Program-made: the position numbers and the translations under genes | Part shown: positions 45,702 to 53,908 of the stretch, in pieces | Layout: each line of letters opens with the position of its first letter | How positions within the stretch are numbered: position 1 is the first letter of the stretch | Notes under the pieces: model-generated | Seen by the model: the letters and a program-made list of their open reading frames with translations, nothing else | Databases searched by the model: none | What the model was told of the DNA's origin: nothing | DNA from: an uncultured beta proteobacterium | GTDB taxonomy: Bacteria; Pseudomonadota; Gammaproteobacteria; Burkholderiales; Burkholderiaceae_C | Assembly (NCBI GenBank): GCA_903845935.1 | Contig: CAIMZI010000013.1 | Coordinates: 1-53,908, forward strand | Reading direction: 5' to 3' | DNA: 53,908 bases

Positions 45702-46319
45702 CTATTTGCGCAGGGACTTGAGGTGGCGCGCCAGGCGGTCCGCGTCCAGTTCCAGCTTCATCAGGTATTCGTCCACCTGGGCGCGAAAATAGCGCCAGAA
45801 GATCAGCGACGGAATCGCCACGATCAGTCCGAAGGCGGTGTTGTACAGCGCAATCGAAATGCCATGCGCCAACTGCGCCGGGTTGCCAGCACCGGGCGTC
45901 TGCGAGCCAAAAATATCAATCATTCCCACCACCGTGCCAAACAGGCCCATCAGTGGCGCGGCCGAGGCAATCGTGCCCAGCGCGCTGAGGTAATGCTCCA
46001 GACGGTGCGCCACCTGGCGACCGACGTTTTCCATGCTGGCACGCAGGTCTTCTTCGCTGATCAGCGGCTCGGCGTTCATGGCCCGCAGCCCGCTGGCCAA
46101 CACCTCGCCCAATGCGGAATTTTTTTCCAGCTGGTTGATGACGTCGACCTGGGGAATGCCCTTGCGGGTCACGCTCAGCACCTCGTCATAAAGGCGCAGC
46201 GGCACCACCTTTTTGCCTTGCAGGCTGATGAGGCGGTCGATGATGATCGCCAGGGCGAGGACCGAGCATGCGAGCAGGGGCCAAATGGGCCATCCTGCGG
46301 CTTGTATGATGGAAAACAA
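45702..46319 (-). CDS. exbB: ExbB/TolQ/MotA-type proton channel protein
   Basis: A 205-residue inner-membrane protein with three membrane segments (about 12-30, 108-135 and 155-178). The MotA/TolQ/ExbB signature TIASAAPLMGLFGTVVGMI is in the second, and the third continues ALYNTAFGLIVAIPSLIFW. The cytoplasmic loop lies between segments 1 and 2. exbD follows ten bases later. It is the first gene of the run toward adk and is divergent from xseA, across a 181-base gap. Confidence 0.93.
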   Translation of the reverse strand: MFSIIQAAGWPIWPLLACSVLALAIIIDRLISLQGKKVVPLRLYDEVLSVTRKGIPQVDVINQLEKNSALGEVLASGLRAMNAEPLISEEDLRASMENVGRQVAHRLEHYLSALGTIASAAPLMGLFGTVVGMIDIFGSQTPGAGNPAQLAHGISIALYNTAFGLIVAIPSLIFWRYFRAQVDEYLMKLELDADRLARHLKSLRK

Positions 46320-46500
46320 GGGTTCCCCTCCGATGAGTGTGCTGCCGGATTATGGCGCAGGCCATGGCCAACCCCGCCCGGAGCCGCGCCAAATCAGCGC
46401 CTTGACACTTTGATGACATTTGCAGCAGAAAAAAATCCAATGAAATCAAGCTACTTGCACCACAACATCAGGCCTTGCGGGGTGCTGGAATGCGCATTGC

Positions 46501-47841
46501 ATGGCAGCCAACGCGGTGCGGCCCATGCCGTTTAGCCAGGCGCAAAGCGCGCAGCCGCGCGTCTGGCCGGTAGGTGCCCTGTGCCGCGCCATTGCCGACG
46601 CGCTGGAGTCGCGCTTCAACCCGGTGACGGTGGCCGGGGAAATTACCGGCTTTTCGCGCGCCGCCAGCGGCCACTGCTATTTTTCGCTGAAAGACGCCAG
46701 CGGCCAGCTGCGCTGCGCCATGTTCCGCCGCGCGGCAAGCCTGCTGGAGTTTGCGCCGCGCGATGGCGACAAGGTGGAGCTGCGCGGCCGCCTGGGCGTG
46801 TACGAGCCACGTGGCGAGCTGCAGCTGATTGTGGAAAGCCTTAGTCGCGCCGGTCAGGGAAGTCTGTTTGAGCAATTCCTGCAGCTCAAGGCCAAGCTGG
46901 AAGCGCAGGGCCTGTTTGATGCGGCACGCAAGCGAGCCTTGCCCGAGATGCCACGTGGCATTGGTGTGGTCACCTCGTTGGGCGCTGCCGCCCTGCACGA
47001 CGTGGTAAGCGCCTTGCAGCGGCGCGTACCGCATATCCCGGTGCTGATTGCCCCGGCATCGGTTCAGGGCGACGCTGCGCCGCGTGAACTGGTGCGGGCT
47101 TTGGAGTCGCTCTACGACCTAGCAGAGGGCAGGGCGCCGCGTACCGGCCTGGCCCAGCCAATCGACGTCATCCTGCTGGTGCGGGGGGGCGGCGCCATGG
47201 AAGACCTGTGGGCCTTTAACGACGAGCAGTTGGCCCATACCATCGCCAGCAGCCCGGTGCCTGTCATCAGCGGCGTTGGCCATGAAACTGACTTTACGAT
47301 TGCCGACTTTGTGGCCGACCTGCGCGCACCCACGCCCACCGCCGCAGCCGAGCTGGTCAGCGCCAGTTCCGAGTCGTATCTGCGCACCCTGGATGAATTG
47401 CAGGCGCGTCTGCGCAAGACCCTGACGCATTCGCTAGAGCGCGAGGCCCAGCGCGTGGACCATTTGGGCGACCGCATCGGCCGCCCGTCGGGCGCCATGC
47501 TGCGGCAACGCTCACTTCTGGATTCTCTGCAGCAAGGCATGGCCCACGCCCTCAGCCGCAATCTGCAAGGCAGACAAAACGCCCTGAGCTTGCTGCAACA
47601 CAACCTGCCGCGCGCCAAGCAGCAGGCCTTGCAGCGTCTGAACGAAGCCTGCAGCCGCGCCGAGCTGCGCCTGAGCGCCCTGGACCCGGCACGGGTGCTG
47701 CAGCGCGGCTACGCCTGGCTCACCCATGAGGACGGCAGGCCCATCACCGGCGTGGGCCAGGTCCACGCGGGCCAGAAGCTGCAAGCCACCCTGGCCGACG
47801 GAACGGTTGATTTGCGCGTGCAAAACACGCATCGCAATTAG
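46501..47841 (+). CDS. xseA: Exodeoxyribonuclease VII large subunit
   Basis: A 446-residue nuclease subunit. The N-terminal OB-fold (about 18-110; [22 protein letters not shown]) binds single strands. The catalytic core has [16 protein letters not shown], then [17 protein letters not shown] and the conserved [23 protein letters not shown], written here in separate blocks: [10 protein letters not shown] and [15 protein letters not shown] long coiled coil follows (about 290-400). ATG at 46525 is an alternative start. sodB follows after 44 bases. Confidence 0.95.
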   Translation: MAANAVRPMPFSQAQSAQPRVWPVGALCRAIADALESRFNPVTVAGEITGFSRAASGHCYFSLKDASGQLRCAMFRRAASLLEFAPRDGDKVELRGRLGVYEPRGELQLIVESLSRAGQGSLFEQFLQLKAKLEAQGLFDAARKRALPEMPRGIGVVTSLGAAALHDVVSALQRRVPHIPVLIAPASVQGDAAPRELVRALESLYDLAEGRAPRTGLAQPIDVILLVRGGGAMEDLWAFNDEQLAHTIASSPVPVISGVGHETDFTIADFVADLRAPTPTAAAELVSASSESYLRTLDELQARLRKTLTHSLEREAQRVDHLGDRIGRPSGAMLRQRSLLDSLQQGMAHALSRNLQGRQNALSLLQHNLPRAKQQALQRLNEACSRAELRLSALDPARVLQRGYAWLTHEDGRPITGVGQVHAGQKLQATLADGTVDLRVQNTHRN

Positions 47842-47885
47842 TTTCTACAATTAACCAGTCTGTAAAACCAACCCACGAGGAATTC

Positions 47886-48467
47886 ATGGAACACACCCTG
47901 CCCGCACTGCCTTACGCCATCGACGCGCTCGCTCCCGCCTACTCCCAGGAGACCCTGGAATTCCACCATGGCAAGCACCACAACGCCTATGTGGTGAACC
48001 TGAACAACCTGCAAAAGGGCACCGAATTCGAAGCCCTGAGCCTGGAAGAAATCATCAAGACATCCAGCGGCGGCATCTACAACAACGCAGCCCAAATCTG
48101 GAATCACACCTTTTTCTGGAACGGCATGAAGCCGGCCGGCGGCGGCGAGCCTTCCGGTGCACTGGCTGCAGCCATCACCGCCAAGTGGGGCAGCTATGCT
48201 GAGTTCAAGGCAGCCTTCGTCAAGTCCGCAGTCGGCAACTTCGGCTCCGGCTGGACCTGGCTGGTGAAAAAGGCCGACGGTTCGGTCGACATCGTCAGCA
48301 CCGGCGCTGCCGGCACGCCCCTGACCAGCGCCGACAAGGCCCTGCTGACCGTGGACGTGTGGGAACACGCCTACTACATTGACTACCGCAACCTGCGCCA
48401 GAAATATGTCGAAACCTTTTTCGACAAACTGGTGAACTGGGGCTTTGCTGAAGCCAACTTCGCTTAA
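47886..48467 (+). CDS. sodB: Superoxide dismutase [Fe]
   Basis: A 193-residue Fe/Mn-family enzyme. The metal ligands are visible as the first histidine in LEFHHGKHH, the second in NHTFFWNGM, and Asp and His in [13 protein letters not shown]. The short length and [10 protein letters not shown] context point to the iron form. It is cytoplasmic (no signal peptide) and has a good GAGGA ribosome-binding site. A strong terminator follows. Confidence 0.95.
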   Translation: MEHTLPALPYAIDALAPAYSQETLEFHHGKHHNAYVVNLNNLQKGTEFEALSLEEIIKTSSGGIYNNAAQIWNHTFFWNGMKPAGGGEPSGALAAAITAKWGSYAEFKAAFVKSAVGNFGSGWTWLVKKADGSVDIVSTGAAGTPLTSADKALLTVDVWEHAYYIDYRNLRQKYVETFFDKLVNWGFAEANFA

Positions 48468-48505
48468 ATCATTGTGCTGAGGAGGGGCGAAAGTCCCTTC
48501 AAACC

Positions 48506-48540
48506 AAGGGCCTGCAGAGAAATCTCCAGGCCCTTTTTTG
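48506..48540 (+). terminator. Intrinsic terminator after sodB
   Basis: AAGGGCCTG (48506-48514) pairs with CAGGCCCTT (48527-48535), with an inner GAGA/TCTC pairing, then a run of six T. The stem could also serve the convergent sulfotransferase gene ending at 48566. Confidence 0.93.
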
Positions 48541-48565
48541 CTACTCTTATGCTGTTTTCGGTACG

Positions 48566-49420
48566 CTATTCCTCGTCCCTTGGCTTGTTTGGTGGCTGCA
48601 CTGTAATGTTGGGGTAGAACCATTCGTAGTACCAAGCGCAGGCTTTTTTGATCAAGTCCTGAACGCGCACTGGAATCCCATGTAAACGGACGGCTTTAAT
48701 TTCACTCTGTTGCAGGTGTAAATACTTTTTTCTGAAGTGACTGTCGCTCTCATGGGGCCTTACTTTGAGCGACTTGGGGTCAATGCGATGTGCCGCCAAT
48801 CCCAACCATTGATAAATGCTCTCCATGGTTTCCACCGGTTGTGCGATCAGGTCTTCAAAGCGCACGAAAAATATGCGGTCCTTGACCGCTTGCGGCAAGT
48901 CTTGCACCGCCTGAATGGACGACAGCGGTGCGCCAATTGCCTTATCTTTTGCAAACAATTGATCTGCACGCCCGAGGCGGTCAAAGTCTGCAAGATGATC
49001 GGTGAAATCCAATAGGATGGTTTTTTGATGCTGGTGCTCAATGGATCCGTAAACCTGCGTCAAATCCCGGATGGAAACCAGGATTTTTGCCTCTGGATCT
49101 AGTTCCAACAGTAACTCAATGCAGTGCAGCCAAGCGCGATTTTTGTCCACGACCACGGGCTTTTCACAATGGGCGTACCAGCCGTATAAAAATCCCTGCA
49201 TTGCCGTCTTGAGGTGCCCATAGGTGGTGTCAAACTGCACATCGAGTTGGGATAGCATGAAAGTGTCATCGCTGATGGTGCGTCTAGCCATCAAGAGCGC
49301 GTTACATAAAGGCGAACTATGTCCTTCGCTATGAATATCTGGGTGATCGGCTAGCAGTTGGCACAAGAGCGTCGAACCAGCCCGTGGCAAACCTGCAACT
49401 CCAACAAATTTTGGCTTCAT
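48566..49420 (-). CDS. PAPS-dependent sulfotransferase
   Basis: A 284-residue cytoplasmic sulfotransferase. The 5'-phosphosulfate loop is VAGLPRAGSTLLCQLL (about residues 8-23), and the 3'-phosphate motif is ILVSIRDLTQVYGSIEHQH near 140. The fold matches the bacterial Sulfotransfer_1/3 group, which includes enzymes acting on sugars, lipids and, in RaxST, tyrosines. The target cannot be read from sequence. Its ATG overlaps the APS kinase stop by four bases (ATGA), so donor synthesis and transfer are coupled. Base composition is lower in GC than in xseA next door. The C-terminus is Pro-rich and polar. Confidence 0.92.
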   Translation of the reverse strand: MKPKFVGVAGLPRAGSTLLCQLLADHPDIHSEGHSSPLCNALLMARRTISDDTFMLSQLDVQFDTTYGHLKTAMQGFLYGWYAHCEKPVVVDKNRAWLHCIELLLELDPEAKILVSIRDLTQVYGSIEHQHQKTILLDFTDHLADFDRLGRADQLFAKDKAIGAPLSSIQAVQDLPQAVKDRIFFVRFEDLIAQPVETMESIYQWLGLAAHRIDPKSLKVRPHESDSHFRKKYLHLQQSEIKAVRLHGIPVRVQDLIKKACAWYYEWFYPNITVQPPNKPRDEE

Positions 49421-49956
49421 AGTCTTTTATGTGAAATTCGGATCGAGCGCATTAGGGCGTCTACGCAATCCTCGACCTTCATGGTGGATGTGTCAAATAC
49501 CAGTTGCGGATGAGCTGGCACCTCGTAGCGAGCACTGATGCCGGTAAAGTTTGCAAGTTCTCCGGTACGCGCTCGTTGATAAAGCCCTTTGGGGTCGCGG
49601 GCCTCGCAAACCGCCAACGGCGTTGCAACGTGCACTTCGAATAGCGAATCGCATCCAATGATGTCGCGCGCCCGCTCCCGGTCTTCCTGCAGCGGCGAGA
49701 TCAGTGCAACGATCGCGATCAGCCCCGCCTGGTTCATGAGCCGTGCCAGTTCCGCAGCCCGTCGAATATTCTCACTGCGATCTGCCGATGAAAAGCCCAA
49801 GTCCTTGCACAAACCAAGGCGCAACGCGTCACCATCCAAAATGGCACACGGTTGCCCACTGGCCAGCAATGCATTCTCTAGTGAGCGCGCAAGCGTGGTC
49901 TTTCCAGCACCCGACAATCCCGTGAACCAAATGGTCATGTAGTGGAGTGGATGCAT
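49417..49956 (-). CDS. cysC: Adenylylsulfate (APS) kinase
   Basis: A 179-residue kinase making PAPS from APS and ATP. The P-loop GLSGAGKTT is at about residues 13-21, followed by LDGDALR and RSENIRRAAELA. The family motif DPKGLYQRARTGELANFTGI with the following YEVP is intact. It is monofunctional, with no ATP sulfurylase domain, and no cysD, cysN or sat gene is in the window. Because the overlapping next gene is a sulfotransferase, it probably serves sulfation rather than cysteine synthesis. ATG at 49938 is an alternative start. The adhesin stop is 132 bases upstream on the same strand. Confidence 0.94.
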   Translation of the reverse strand: MHPLHYMTIWFTGLSGAGKTTLARSLENALLASGQPCAILDGDALRLGLCKDLGFSSADRSENIRRAAELARLMNQAGLIAIVALISPLQEDRERARDIIGCDSLFEVHVATPLAVCEARDPKGLYQRARTGELANFTGISARYEVPAHPQLVFDTSTMKVEDCVDALMRSIRISHKRL

Positions 49957-50088
49957 GCCAAACTTTCATCGTATCGATGTGCGAGGTGCGTGTCGGGTTC
50001 GGTCATGACGGTTTCATATCTGGAGCAAGTCGCGCTGCCGCTCTGATTCGGAAGTATTTCTAGAGAAAATATAAAAAGGCCTTCGCAT

Positions 50089-53000
50089 CTAGTTGTTTGT
50101 TTCAATTATTTCAACGACATAGCTCCTGGATCCAGTATGAACCACGACGCGCAAGGGTAATGCACCAGCTGGCACAGCATTCGCATTGAACGTCCGTGTC
50201 GGAAGATCAAAATTTAGCCACGTAGGTAGTGCATTCCCCTCCATCGTAGTTATTTCAACTCTAGTACCTTCCGGTATCGAAGTAACTATTTGAGCCGGTA
50301 GCCGAAAAACGAAACCTTCTGAAGCGGCATGGACTGTGGATGGTACATAGACCATGAGTAAGCCTGATTCGTTGACGGACGCGTCTTTCACTAGGTTCAT
50401 GCGTAGTGTGCTACGTGACGCATCTGTGCCGGTGCCGTTTTCGACGCTACTGCTCGTGCCCGCTCCGCCAGTGCCTTGGTTGCTTGGTCCGGCAGTACTT
50501 CCGCTGGAGCCGCTCGTATCTGTGCTGCTGCCGGATGTGCCAGTACCAGTACCGCCGCCAGACGTTCCGCTGGAGTTACTTGTACCGCCAGTGGAGCCAG
50601 CCGTACTAGAGCCGCTGCCAGATGTGCCAGTTCCGGTAGTGCTTCCGCTGGAGCCACTTGTGCCGGTGCCGCTGCTAGTGGAGCCGCTCGCGCCGCTACC
50701 GCTGTTGGATGTACCGCCGGTTCCGGTAGTATTGCCAGTCGGGTCAGTGCCTGTTTCTGTTGCGCTTCTGTTTGAGCCGGTGCCCGCGCCGCTGTCGGAT
50801 GTGCCAGTAGTGCCACCTGTTCCGCTGGTGCTTCCGGTTGAACCGCCTGTGCCACTGCCAGTGCCCGTTCCTCCTGATCCGGAAGTACTTCCGGTGGAGC
50901 CACTTGTGCCGGTTCCACTTGAGGTTGCGCCGCCATTACCTTGGTTACTTGTTCCGCCGGTTCCTGTTGTACTGCCAGAATAGCCGCTTGTATCTGTGCC
51001 GCTACCGGATGTATTACCTGTGCCTATGCCAGTAGTGCTTCCGGTTGAGCCGGTACCAGTACCGCCGCCAGATGTACCTGTGCCAGTCGTTCCGCCTGTT
51101 TCGGTACCGCTGCCGGAATTTCCTCCTGGGACCACAACGGGTGGAATTGCCGTACTGATTGATAAGTTACCAGGTACAAACTTGAGCGCATAGTTGCTGT
51201 CGGTGCCACTGGCGGTGCTTGGGTAGTTGCCTGCGTTGGTGCCCGAGCCACTGGCCGTCACACCGCTTAGCACGGCAGCCGTTTCCCCGCCGACCAATCC
51301 TGTGGCGGTGAAGCCGCTCACGGTTTGGGTGGCACCGTTGTAGGTCACATTGGCGCTGTTTGCCGTTACCGTTGCATCGGCCTTGGCGATGACCAGACTG
51401 CCGTTGGCTGTGCTTACCGTGTAGTTTGTCTCACCCGAATCGGCAACCGTGTTGGTATAGCTGCCGGCGTTCTTGGCAGATGCACCGCTGGCACTCAGAC
51501 CCGTCAAACTGGCCAGCGTATCAGCGCCTTTGAGTCCGGTTAGGGCAACGCCATTCACACTCTGGGTGCCAGCGTTGTAGGTGGTGTTCAGACTGTTGCC
51601 GGTGGCGGTCAATGGGGCTTTGGCAATGGCCAGAGTGCCTGGGACAAAACCCAGGTTGTAATTGCTGTCGGTGCCACTGGCGGTGCTTGGGTAGCTGCCC
51701 GCATTGGTGCCCGAGCCACTGGCCGTCACACCGCTTAGCACCGCAGCCGTCTCACCGCCGACCAATCCTGTGGCGGTGAAGCCGCTCACGGTTTGGGTGG
51801 CACCGTTGTAGGTCACATTGGCGCTGTTTGCCGTTACCGTTGCATCGGCCTTGGCGATGACCAGACTGCCGTTGGCTGTGCTTACCGTGTAGTTCGTCTC
51901 GCCCGAATCGGCAACCGTGTTGGTGTAGCTGCCGGCGTTCTTGGCGGATGCACCGCTGGCACTCAGACCCGTCAAGCTGGCAACGGTGTCGCTGCCTTTG
52001 AGTCCGGTTAAAGCAACGCCACTCACGCTCTGGGTGCCGCCGTTGTAGGTGGTGTTCAGACTATTGCCGGTGGCAGTCAATGGGGCTTTGGCAATGGCCA
52101 AGGTGCCATTGTTGGCTGTGATCAGGTAATTTCCATTGGCCAGCGCACTGGCATCAATGGTGTAGCTGCCGACATTGCTGGTCAGAGTTGCTGCTGTGCT
52201 CAGGGCTCCACTCAAGTTTTCGCCCGTTACCAGACCACGGCTGGTACCCGTTCCGTCGGGAGTGACGGTGTAGGTCAGGGCCGGATTGGCATCACCATAG
52301 GTTTTTGACTTGGGATCAGCAGTGACCGTCAGGGGGCGCTGATTGATCGCTCCATTGGTGCCAGAGAACGCCGTGCCGCCCAATAGAAAATAGTCGATTC
52401 CATCGGCACTACCAAGGGACAAGCCGCTGATGGCGTAGCCGAGGTTGCTACCGACGTTGGATTGGCTAAATGCACCCGAACCGCTTACGGTTACAGCATC
52501 CCCAGTGAGTTGACCGTTCAGCGCCAATGTAACACCCTGCATGGCGGAAGTTCCGTCGTATACCTTGCTGACGCTATTCGCCGCCGCCGTTAGGCTTTTT
52601 TGCCCGACCGTGTAGCTACCGATTACCGTAATGGTGTTGTTAAAGTTACTGCTATTTCCAGACGCTCCCGTTGCACCCAACTGGTAGCTACCCGCAGCCA
52701 ATTTTCCCGAAGTGCTGGTTACTGCTGCAATAGGAACTACAGAAAACTGGGCGGACCCGCCCGTGCCATCTTGCAAAGTAACCGAGTTACCATTGATTGT
52801 TACATTTCCAGTCAAATCGACAATAGTGGAGTTGTCGCTGGCAAGGTATTTGGCCTGTGTCACGGTGTACGTCGGTGTAGCGCCGTAGGTGGTGTTGATA
52901 TTGCTGACCTTCACTAATAGCTGATTCGCCGGAACAATGGTGTAGTTCCCAGTCATATAGGAAAACGTGTAGTTTGTGGCGCTTCCCCCGCTAGGTTGCA

Positions 53001-53908
53001 ATACGCCAACGTAACTTGGGTTGGAAGGCGTATTGGCCAGTTCGACACCGGTGTTGATACGCGTGATGATGGGTGCCGTACCAATGACCGACGCAGTCTC
53101 CGCATTTGCAAAGCCGGTATAACTCACGCCGTTGTAGCCAACCGTATCCGAGGTCGTCACAAACTTCGCGTCGTTGTTGGCAGTCACAGTGAGTGGCGCC
53201 TTGTTGATATTGGCCGCTGTGGTCGCCGTGCCAGACACGCTGTAGTTGCTGGCAAGCCCCGCCGTTGCACCACTACCGGCATTTGCCAGGGTGTACCCGC
53301 TAGCAGTCACGGTCTTTCCCTGTGCTGCGTTGGGGTCTGAAAAGTTGGCCACTCCATGGTTGAGTGCCAGCGTCTCGGTGCCCACTCCGGTCGTCACACT
53401 GCCCCAGTTGGTGATGTCCGCGTTGGTGTAACCGTCATACACCTTGCTGCTTGCAGTCAGGCCGCTAACTGTCAGAGGCTTGGGCGTGATCGTCACGCTT
53501 GCCAGCGTGGGCTGTGTCAGCGTGTAGTTGCCAGCAACAGCGCCGTTTGATGCAGTTCCAAGCGCCAAGCTGGCGGTCACCGCTTCGGTGCCTGCGTTCT
53601 TGCTGGCCAAGGTGCCCGTGGTGGAGTTGTTGAGCGCAAAAGACTCAGAGCCCACCAGTCCGACCAGCGCTGCAGTGCCGGTCAATGCATCCACGGTGGT
53701 GCCGTTGTAGGTCTGATTGGTGCTTGACAGACCAGTCACTGTCAAGGTCTTGGCGGAAATCGAACCTGCGGCCGTTGCCAGGGTGACGGTGTAGTTTGCA
53801 CCGCTGTTGGCGTCGTTGACCGTCACGCTATTGGGTGTGACCAGCGTGGTGCCCGATACGTTCTGGCCGTTAAACACCTGAGTGAGAGATGGCAGCGTGT
53901 CGCTGCTG
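50089..53908 (-). CDS. Giant MBG/YDG-repeat surface protein, C-terminal part (partial)
   Basis: The reading frame is open to the window edge at 53908, so the N-terminus is missing; at least 1272 residues are present. From the N side there are YDG-type repeats (KVYDGTSA, KVYDGYTN, TYNGTTV), then MBG-type repeats of about 78 residues (LTATGNSLNTTYNGG, VTANSANVTYNGATQ). A Gly/Ser/Thr-only stretch (50440-51125) follows, then a C-terminal domain of about 110 residues with PTWLNFDLPTRTFNA, which resembles He_PIG/cadherin-like Ig domains. Such proteins are usually secreted adhesins of the two-partner type, but the secretion signal would be outside the window. There is no LPXTG or autotransporter barrel. 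Confidence 0.9.
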   Translation of the reverse strand, partial: SSDTLPSLTQVFNGQNVSGTTLVTPNSVTVNDANSGANYTVTLATAAGSISAKTLTVTGLSSTNQTYNGTTVDALTGTAALVGLVGSESFALNNSTTGTLASKNAGTEAVTASLALGTASNGAVAGNYTLTQPTLASVTITPKPLTVSGLTASSKVYDGYTNADITNWGSVTTGVGTETLALNHGVANFSDPNAAQGKTVTASGYTLANAGSGATAGLASNYSVSGTATTAANINKAPLTVTANNDAKFVTTSDTVGYNGVSYTGFANAETASVIGTAPIITRINTGVELANTPSNPSYVGVLQPSGGSATNYTFSYMTGNYTIVPANQLLVKVSNINTTYGATPTYTVTQAKYLASDNSTIVDLTGNVTINGNSVTLQDGTGGSAQFSVVPIAAVTSTSGKLAAGSYQLGATGASGNSSNFNNTITVIGSYTVGQKSLTAAANSVSKVYDGTSAMQGVTLALNGQLTGDAVTVSGSGAFSQSNVGSNLGYAISGLSLGSADGIDYFLLGGTAFSGTNGAINQRPLTVTADPKSKTYGDANPALTYTVTPDGTGTSRGLVTGENLSGALSTAATLTSNVGSYTIDASALANGNYLITANNGTLAIAKAPLTATGNSLNTTYNGGTQSVSGVALTGLKGSDTVASLTGLSASGASAKNAGSYTNTVADSGETNYTVSTANGSLVIAKADATVTANSANVTYNGATQTVSGFTATGLVGGETAAVLSGVTASGSGTNAGSYPSTASGTDSNYNLGFVPGTLAIAKAPLTATGNSLNTTYNAGTQSVNGVALTGLKGADTLASLTGLSASGASAKNAGSYTNTVADSGETNYTVSTANGSLVIAKADATVTANSANVTYNGATQTVSGFTATGLVGGETAAVLSGVTASGSGTNAGNYPSTASGTDSNYALKFVPGNLSISTAIPPVVVPGGNSGSGTETGGTTGTGTSGGGTGTGSTGSTTGIGTGNTSGSGTDTSGYSGSTTGTGGTSNQGNGGATSSGTGTSGSTGSTSGSGGTGTGSGTGGSTGSTSGTGGTTGTSDSGAGTGSNRSATETGTDPTGNTTGTGGTSNSGSGASGSTSSGTGTSGSSGSTTGTGTSGSGSSTAGSTGGTSNSSGTSGGGTGTGTSGSSTDTSGSSGSTAGPSNQGTGGAGTSSSVENGTGTDASRSTLRMNLVKDASVNESGLLMVYVPSTVHAASEGFVFRLPAQIVTSIPEGTRVEITTMEGNALPTWLNFDLPTRTFNANAVPAGALPLRVVVHTGSRSYVVEIIETNN
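50440..51125 (-). repeat. Gly/Ser/Thr low-complexity linker
   Basis: About 230 codons made almost only of Gly, Ser and Thr, with rare Asn, Asp, Ala and Val, in irregular units such as GTGTSGSTGSTSGSG. The DNA repeats GGAGCC-, GCCAGT- and CCGGT-like words out of register, so it is an imperfect, slippage-prone array. It joins the MBG repeats to the C-terminal Ig-like domain. Confidence 0.85.
51194..51639 (-). repeat. MBG double-repeat, copy B
   Basis: Nearly identical to 51662-52107 at an offset of exactly 468 bases (156 codons, two MBG units). Differences are scattered single bases, many of them silent. Confidence 0.9.
51662..52107 (-). repeat. MBG double-repeat, copy A
   Basis: The upstream partner (in the reading direction) of the 468-base tandem duplication. 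The opposite strand also holds matching open frames in both copies, which are by-products of the duplication. Confidence 0.9.

Noticed and set aside
50354..50983. A Pro/Val-rich 209-codon plus-strand frame in the adhesin
   Set aside because: It is the reverse complement of the Gly/Ser/Thr linker; the proline-rich look comes from GGN and ACN codons read backwards.
51194..52107. Repeats in the adhesin considered as a CRISPR array
   Set aside because: Two long coding repeats with no short conserved repeat/unique spacer pattern and no cas genes.

Overview
The window is a stretch of chromosome from a GC-rich betaproteobacterium, most likely a member of the Comamonadaceae (Rhodoferax/Polaromonas-like). 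This rests on the AroA-Cmk fusion, the gene orders gyrA-serC-pheA-tyrA-aroA and exbB-exbD-lpxK-Trm112-kdsB-adk, the tig-clpP-clpX-lon cluster followed by tRNAs, and the tmRNA tag ANDERFALAA. It is mostly core genome. I see no IS element, prophage, CRISPR array or rRNA gene.

Layout. (1) 50-7830, minus strand: a tight operon gyrA-serC-pheA-tyrA-aroA/cmk, coupling DNA gyrase to serine, phenylalanine, tyrosine and chorismate synthesis. (2) 8077-10648, plus strand: a small OmpA-type peptidoglycan-binding protein with a strong terminator, then ubiG, a HAD phosphatase (Gph or MupP type) and the tmRNA gene. (3) 10700-22184, minus strand: an Hsp15-like S4 protein, an MdtA/MdtB-like RND efflux pair, ferrochelatase, a membrane-anchored penicillin-acylase-family enzyme and the squalene genes hpnE, hpnD and hpnC. 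(4) 22199-26586, plus strand: a second RND pair behind a promoter overlapped by a TetR-like palindrome. (5) 26667-32846: tRNA-Leu(UAG) and the proteostasis cluster tig, clpP, clpX, lon, with clear terminators between the genes and a sigma-32-like promoter in front of lon. (6) 32917-33290: tRNA-Gly, tRNA-Cys and tRNA-Leu(UAA), separated by terminator-like hairpins. (7) 33314-40233: an uncharacterised protein, an HD-GYP c-di-GMP phosphodiesterase, an APH-type phosphotransferase, a Crp/Fnr regulator, a FimV-like membrane protein and a 2-hydroxyacid dehydrogenase. (8) 40335-42451: a small conserved gene, lexA with two operators, and a divergent asparaginase. (9) 42516-46319, minus strand: ExbB/ExbD energisers followed by lipid A/Kdo genes (lpxK, Trm112-like, kdsB) and adk. 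(10) 46501-48467: xseA and sodB. (11) 48566-53908, minus strand: the accessory part, holding the 3' end of a very large MBG/YDG-repeat surface protein, an APS kinase and a PAPS-dependent sulfotransferase.

The best candidate for an undescribed system is region 11. A PAPS-making kinase and a sulfotransferase overlap by four bases and lie directly downstream of a repetitive secreted adhesin. This resembles in logic, though not in the substrate gene, the Xanthomonas RaxST/RaxQ tyrosine-sulfation module. A sulfated surface protein or glycan is an inference, not something the sequence shows. Other points worth attention are a small conserved gene directly downstream of lexA, twin SOS boxes shared with asparaginase, three stacked hairpins between clpP and clpX, a possibly leaderless ubiG, and a phosphatase whose neighbourhood matches that of Pseudomonas MupP.

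Gene starts were moved inward from the longest frame where a neighbouring stop, a ribosome-binding site or family conservation argued for it; each case is stated. Bases 1-49 hold nothing I can call. No gene-free gap exceeds 300 bases once the RNA genes are counted.
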